A DNA stretch of 8,913 nt from Bacteriovorax stolpii (GTDB taxonomy: Bacteria; Bdellovibrionota; Bacteriovoracia; Bacteriovoracales; Bacteriovoracaceae), in assembly GCA_945890905.1 (NCBI GenBank), contig CAMDDI010000139.1:1-8913 (forward strand), read 5' to 3'. The translations under genes and the position numbers were made by a program. Shown piece after piece: positions 7,416 to 8,913 of the stretch. The notes beneath the pieces are model-generated. The model saw only the letters and a program-made list of their open reading frames with translations, did not search any database and was not told the DNA's origin. Each line of letters begins with the position of its first letter. Position 1 is the first letter of the stretch.

Positions 7416-8847
7416 TAATTTAAGTGAAAAGTTTTCCGATGCTTTTCGGTCCCTGCGCGGAACCAATAAAATTTCTGCGGAAAATATTGAAGAGACTCTC
7501 AAACAAGTAAAAACCGCTCTCCTCGAAGCGGATGTAAATTTTAAAGTTGTAAAAGAATTCGTTGAGAAAGTGAAGGCCGAAGCCACTGGTGAAAAAGTTC
7601 TCCGTGGAATTGAGCCGGGTCAGCAGTTTGTTAAAATCATGCATGATGAGTTAGCAAAGCTCATGGGTGGCGAGCAAGAAGGTCTAAACCTCAATCGTCC
7701 ACCAGTGATACCTATTTTGATTGTGGGTCTCAACGGTGCAGGTAAGACCACTTTCGCAGGAAAACTTGCTCTGCATTTGCGAAATAAAAATAAAAAAGAT
7801 GTTTACCTAATCCCTGCGGATAACTTCCGTCCGGCCGCAAAAGATCAGCTCATAGTTCACGCCAAAAGTTTAGGTGTGGATTATTTTGATTCTGATCTGA
7901 CCATGAAGCCCGTAGATATTGTGAAAGCGGGCCTCGCTGAAGCCAAACGTCTGCATAAAGAAATCGCCATCATCGATACTGCTGGTCGTTTGCAAGTTGA
8001 TGAAGAGCTCATGGGCCAACTGGTGGACGTAAGAAAATCTCTGGATAATCCAGAAGTGCTCATCGTTGCAGATGCCATGACCGGACAAGAAGCCGTGAAC
8101 GTGGCCAAAACTTTCCACGAGAAAGTTGGGCTTACAGGAATTGTTTTATCAAAAATGGATTCAGATGCACGTGGGGGAGCTGCCCTTTCTATTCGTTATG
8201 TAACGGGTGTGCCGATTAAATTTATTTCTGTAGGTGAGAAGTTAAAAGATCTGGATGTTTTTCATCCGGACCGTTTAGCGAAGCGAATCCTAGATATGGG
8301 AGATGTGCTCTCTTTAGTAGAAAAAGCTGAAGAGGCGATCAATCAAGATGAGGCCATGGGTATGATGGCCAACCTTGAGAAAGGTAAATTCACCATCAAT
8401 GATTTTGTAAAACAAATGGAAACCATTAACCGTCTTGGTTCTTTTGGATCCATCTTGAAAATGATTCCTGGAATGGGTGGGGCCCTTCGTCAGATTGGAG
8501 ATCTTTCTCCAGCTGAAAACGAAATGAAAAGAATGCGCGTGATTATCAACTCTATGACCAATAAAGAGCGAGAGAATGTTGATCTCATCGATGCTTCTCG
8601 TCGTAAAAGAATTGCTTCCGGGGCAGGTCGTACAGTGACAGATGTGAATCAGTTTATTGAGCGTTTTGGGCAGATGCGTCAAATGATGGTTGGAATGATG
8701 GGAATGATGAAAGGTGGCGGATTGCCTAACATTCCAGGTATGGGTCCAGTGAAAGGATTTCGTCAGGCGCCTCAGAATAGTCAACTAATGGGTGGAGAAG
8801 GTAAATCCGGTCCCAAGAAAAACAAGTTCGGAAAGAAGTATTTCTGA
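7408..8847 (+). CDS. ffh: Signal recognition particle protein Ffh (SRP54 homologue)
   Basis: Ffh binds the 4.5S/SRP RNA and the signal sequences of nascent chains, and docks ribosomes at the membrane through the receptor FtsY. The 479-residue product has an N-domain helical bundle (1-90), then the GTPase domain: P-loop G-L-N-G-A-G-K-T-T at 107-115, D-T-A-G-R at 190-194, and S-K-M-D at 248-251, where T-K-L-D is more usual, followed by the D-A-R-G-G box. The methionine-rich M domain begins near 300. It contains the R-R-K-R-I-A-S-G RNA-binding segment and a run of Met/Gly residues, and ends in a short basic Lys/Gly tail. Length and domain order are normal for bacterial Ffh. The start overlaps the HAD stop codon, so the two are probably one transcript. 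In many bacteria rpsP follows ffh; that gene would lie outside this window. Confidence 0.98.
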   Translation: MFDNLSEKFSDAFRSLRGTNKISAENIEETLKQVKTALLEADVNFKVVKEFVEKVKAEATGEKVLRGIEPGQQFVKIMHDELAKLMGGEQEGLNLNRPPVIPILIVGLNGAGKTTFAGKLALHLRNKNKKDVYLIPADNFRPAAKDQLIVHAKSLGVDYFDSDLTMKPVDIVKAGLAEAKRLHKEIAIIDTAGRLQVDEELMGQLVDVRKSLDNPEVLIVADAMTGQEAVNVAKTFHEKVGLTGIVLSKMDSDARGGAALSIRYVTGVPIKFISVGEKLKDLDVFHPDRLAKRILDMGDVLSLVEKAEEAINQDEAMGMMANLEKGKFTINDFVKQMETINRLGSFGSILKMIPGMGGALRQIGDLSPAENEMKRMRVIINSMTNKERENVDLIDASRRKRIASGAGRTVTDVNQFIERFGQMRQMMVGMMGMMKGGGLPNIPGMGPVKGFRQAPQNSQLMGGEGKSGPKKNKFGKKYF

Positions 8848-8867
8848 GGGGTTAATGACTCATTGGT

Positions 8868-8896
8868 TTGACTTTATTTCGTAGTTGAAATATAAA
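8868..8896 (+). promoter_or_regulatory. Strong sigma-70-type promoter reading out of the window
   Basis: The -35 box TTGACT (8868-8873) and -10 box TATAAA (8891-8896) each match five of six consensus bases and are exactly 17 bases apart. Transcription would start near 8903 and run into a T-rich leader at the right edge. It lies 20 bases past the ffh stop, so the next gene, possibly a ribosomal-protein operon, is likely transcribed at least partly on its own. An 11-base inverted repeat (AATGA-C-TCATT, 8854-8864) sits just upstream of the -35 box. Confidence 0.65.
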
Positions 8897-8913
8897 TTCG
8901 GTAATTTTTTTTT

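Noticed and set aside
8314..8784. Minus-strand 156-codon frame
   Set aside because: It is antisense to the Ffh M domain; its His/Thr-rich translation is what the opposite strand of Met/Gly/Lys codons yields.
8904..8913. T run at the right edge as an ffh terminator
   Set aside because: No GC-rich hairpin precedes it, and it falls just downstream of the predicted start point of the next transcript.

Overview
The window is a compact piece of a bacterial chromosome of moderate GC content (low forties percent by eye). It holds a minus-strand cluster on the left (about 1-6877) and a divergent plus-strand pair on the right (6945-8847). No tRNA, rRNA, mobile element or CRISPR array was seen. The mix of large, cysteine-rich, poorly recognisable exported proteins with ordinary housekeeping genes suggests a predatory or delta-type Gram-negative such as the Bacteriovorax/Peredibacter group of Bdellovibrionota. 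That is an inference from protein style and base composition, not a proven assignment.

Left block, read leftward from 6877: a DusB-like tRNA-dihydrouridine synthase; a 580-residue exported protein of unknown function with 13 cysteines; an in-frame 80-residue Ser/Gly-rich segment separated from it only by one TAA codon; a 151-base spacer; then a very large cysteine-rich lipoprotein, open for 1194 codons and cut by the left edge. The two exported proteins share a style: Sec-type leader, many cysteines in spaced pairs, and no recognised catalytic domain. They may be an envelope or surface module.

Right block, read rightward: a promoter whose predicted start point falls on or next to the ATG of a small capless HAD hydrolase, so the message may be leaderless. 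The HAD stop codon overlaps the start of ffh, the signal-recognition-particle GTPase. After ffh a strong sigma-70-type promoter points out of the window.

The least explained parts are the giant lipoprotein, the disulfide-loop protein beside it, and the stop codon that splits that protein from a tail-like reading frame.
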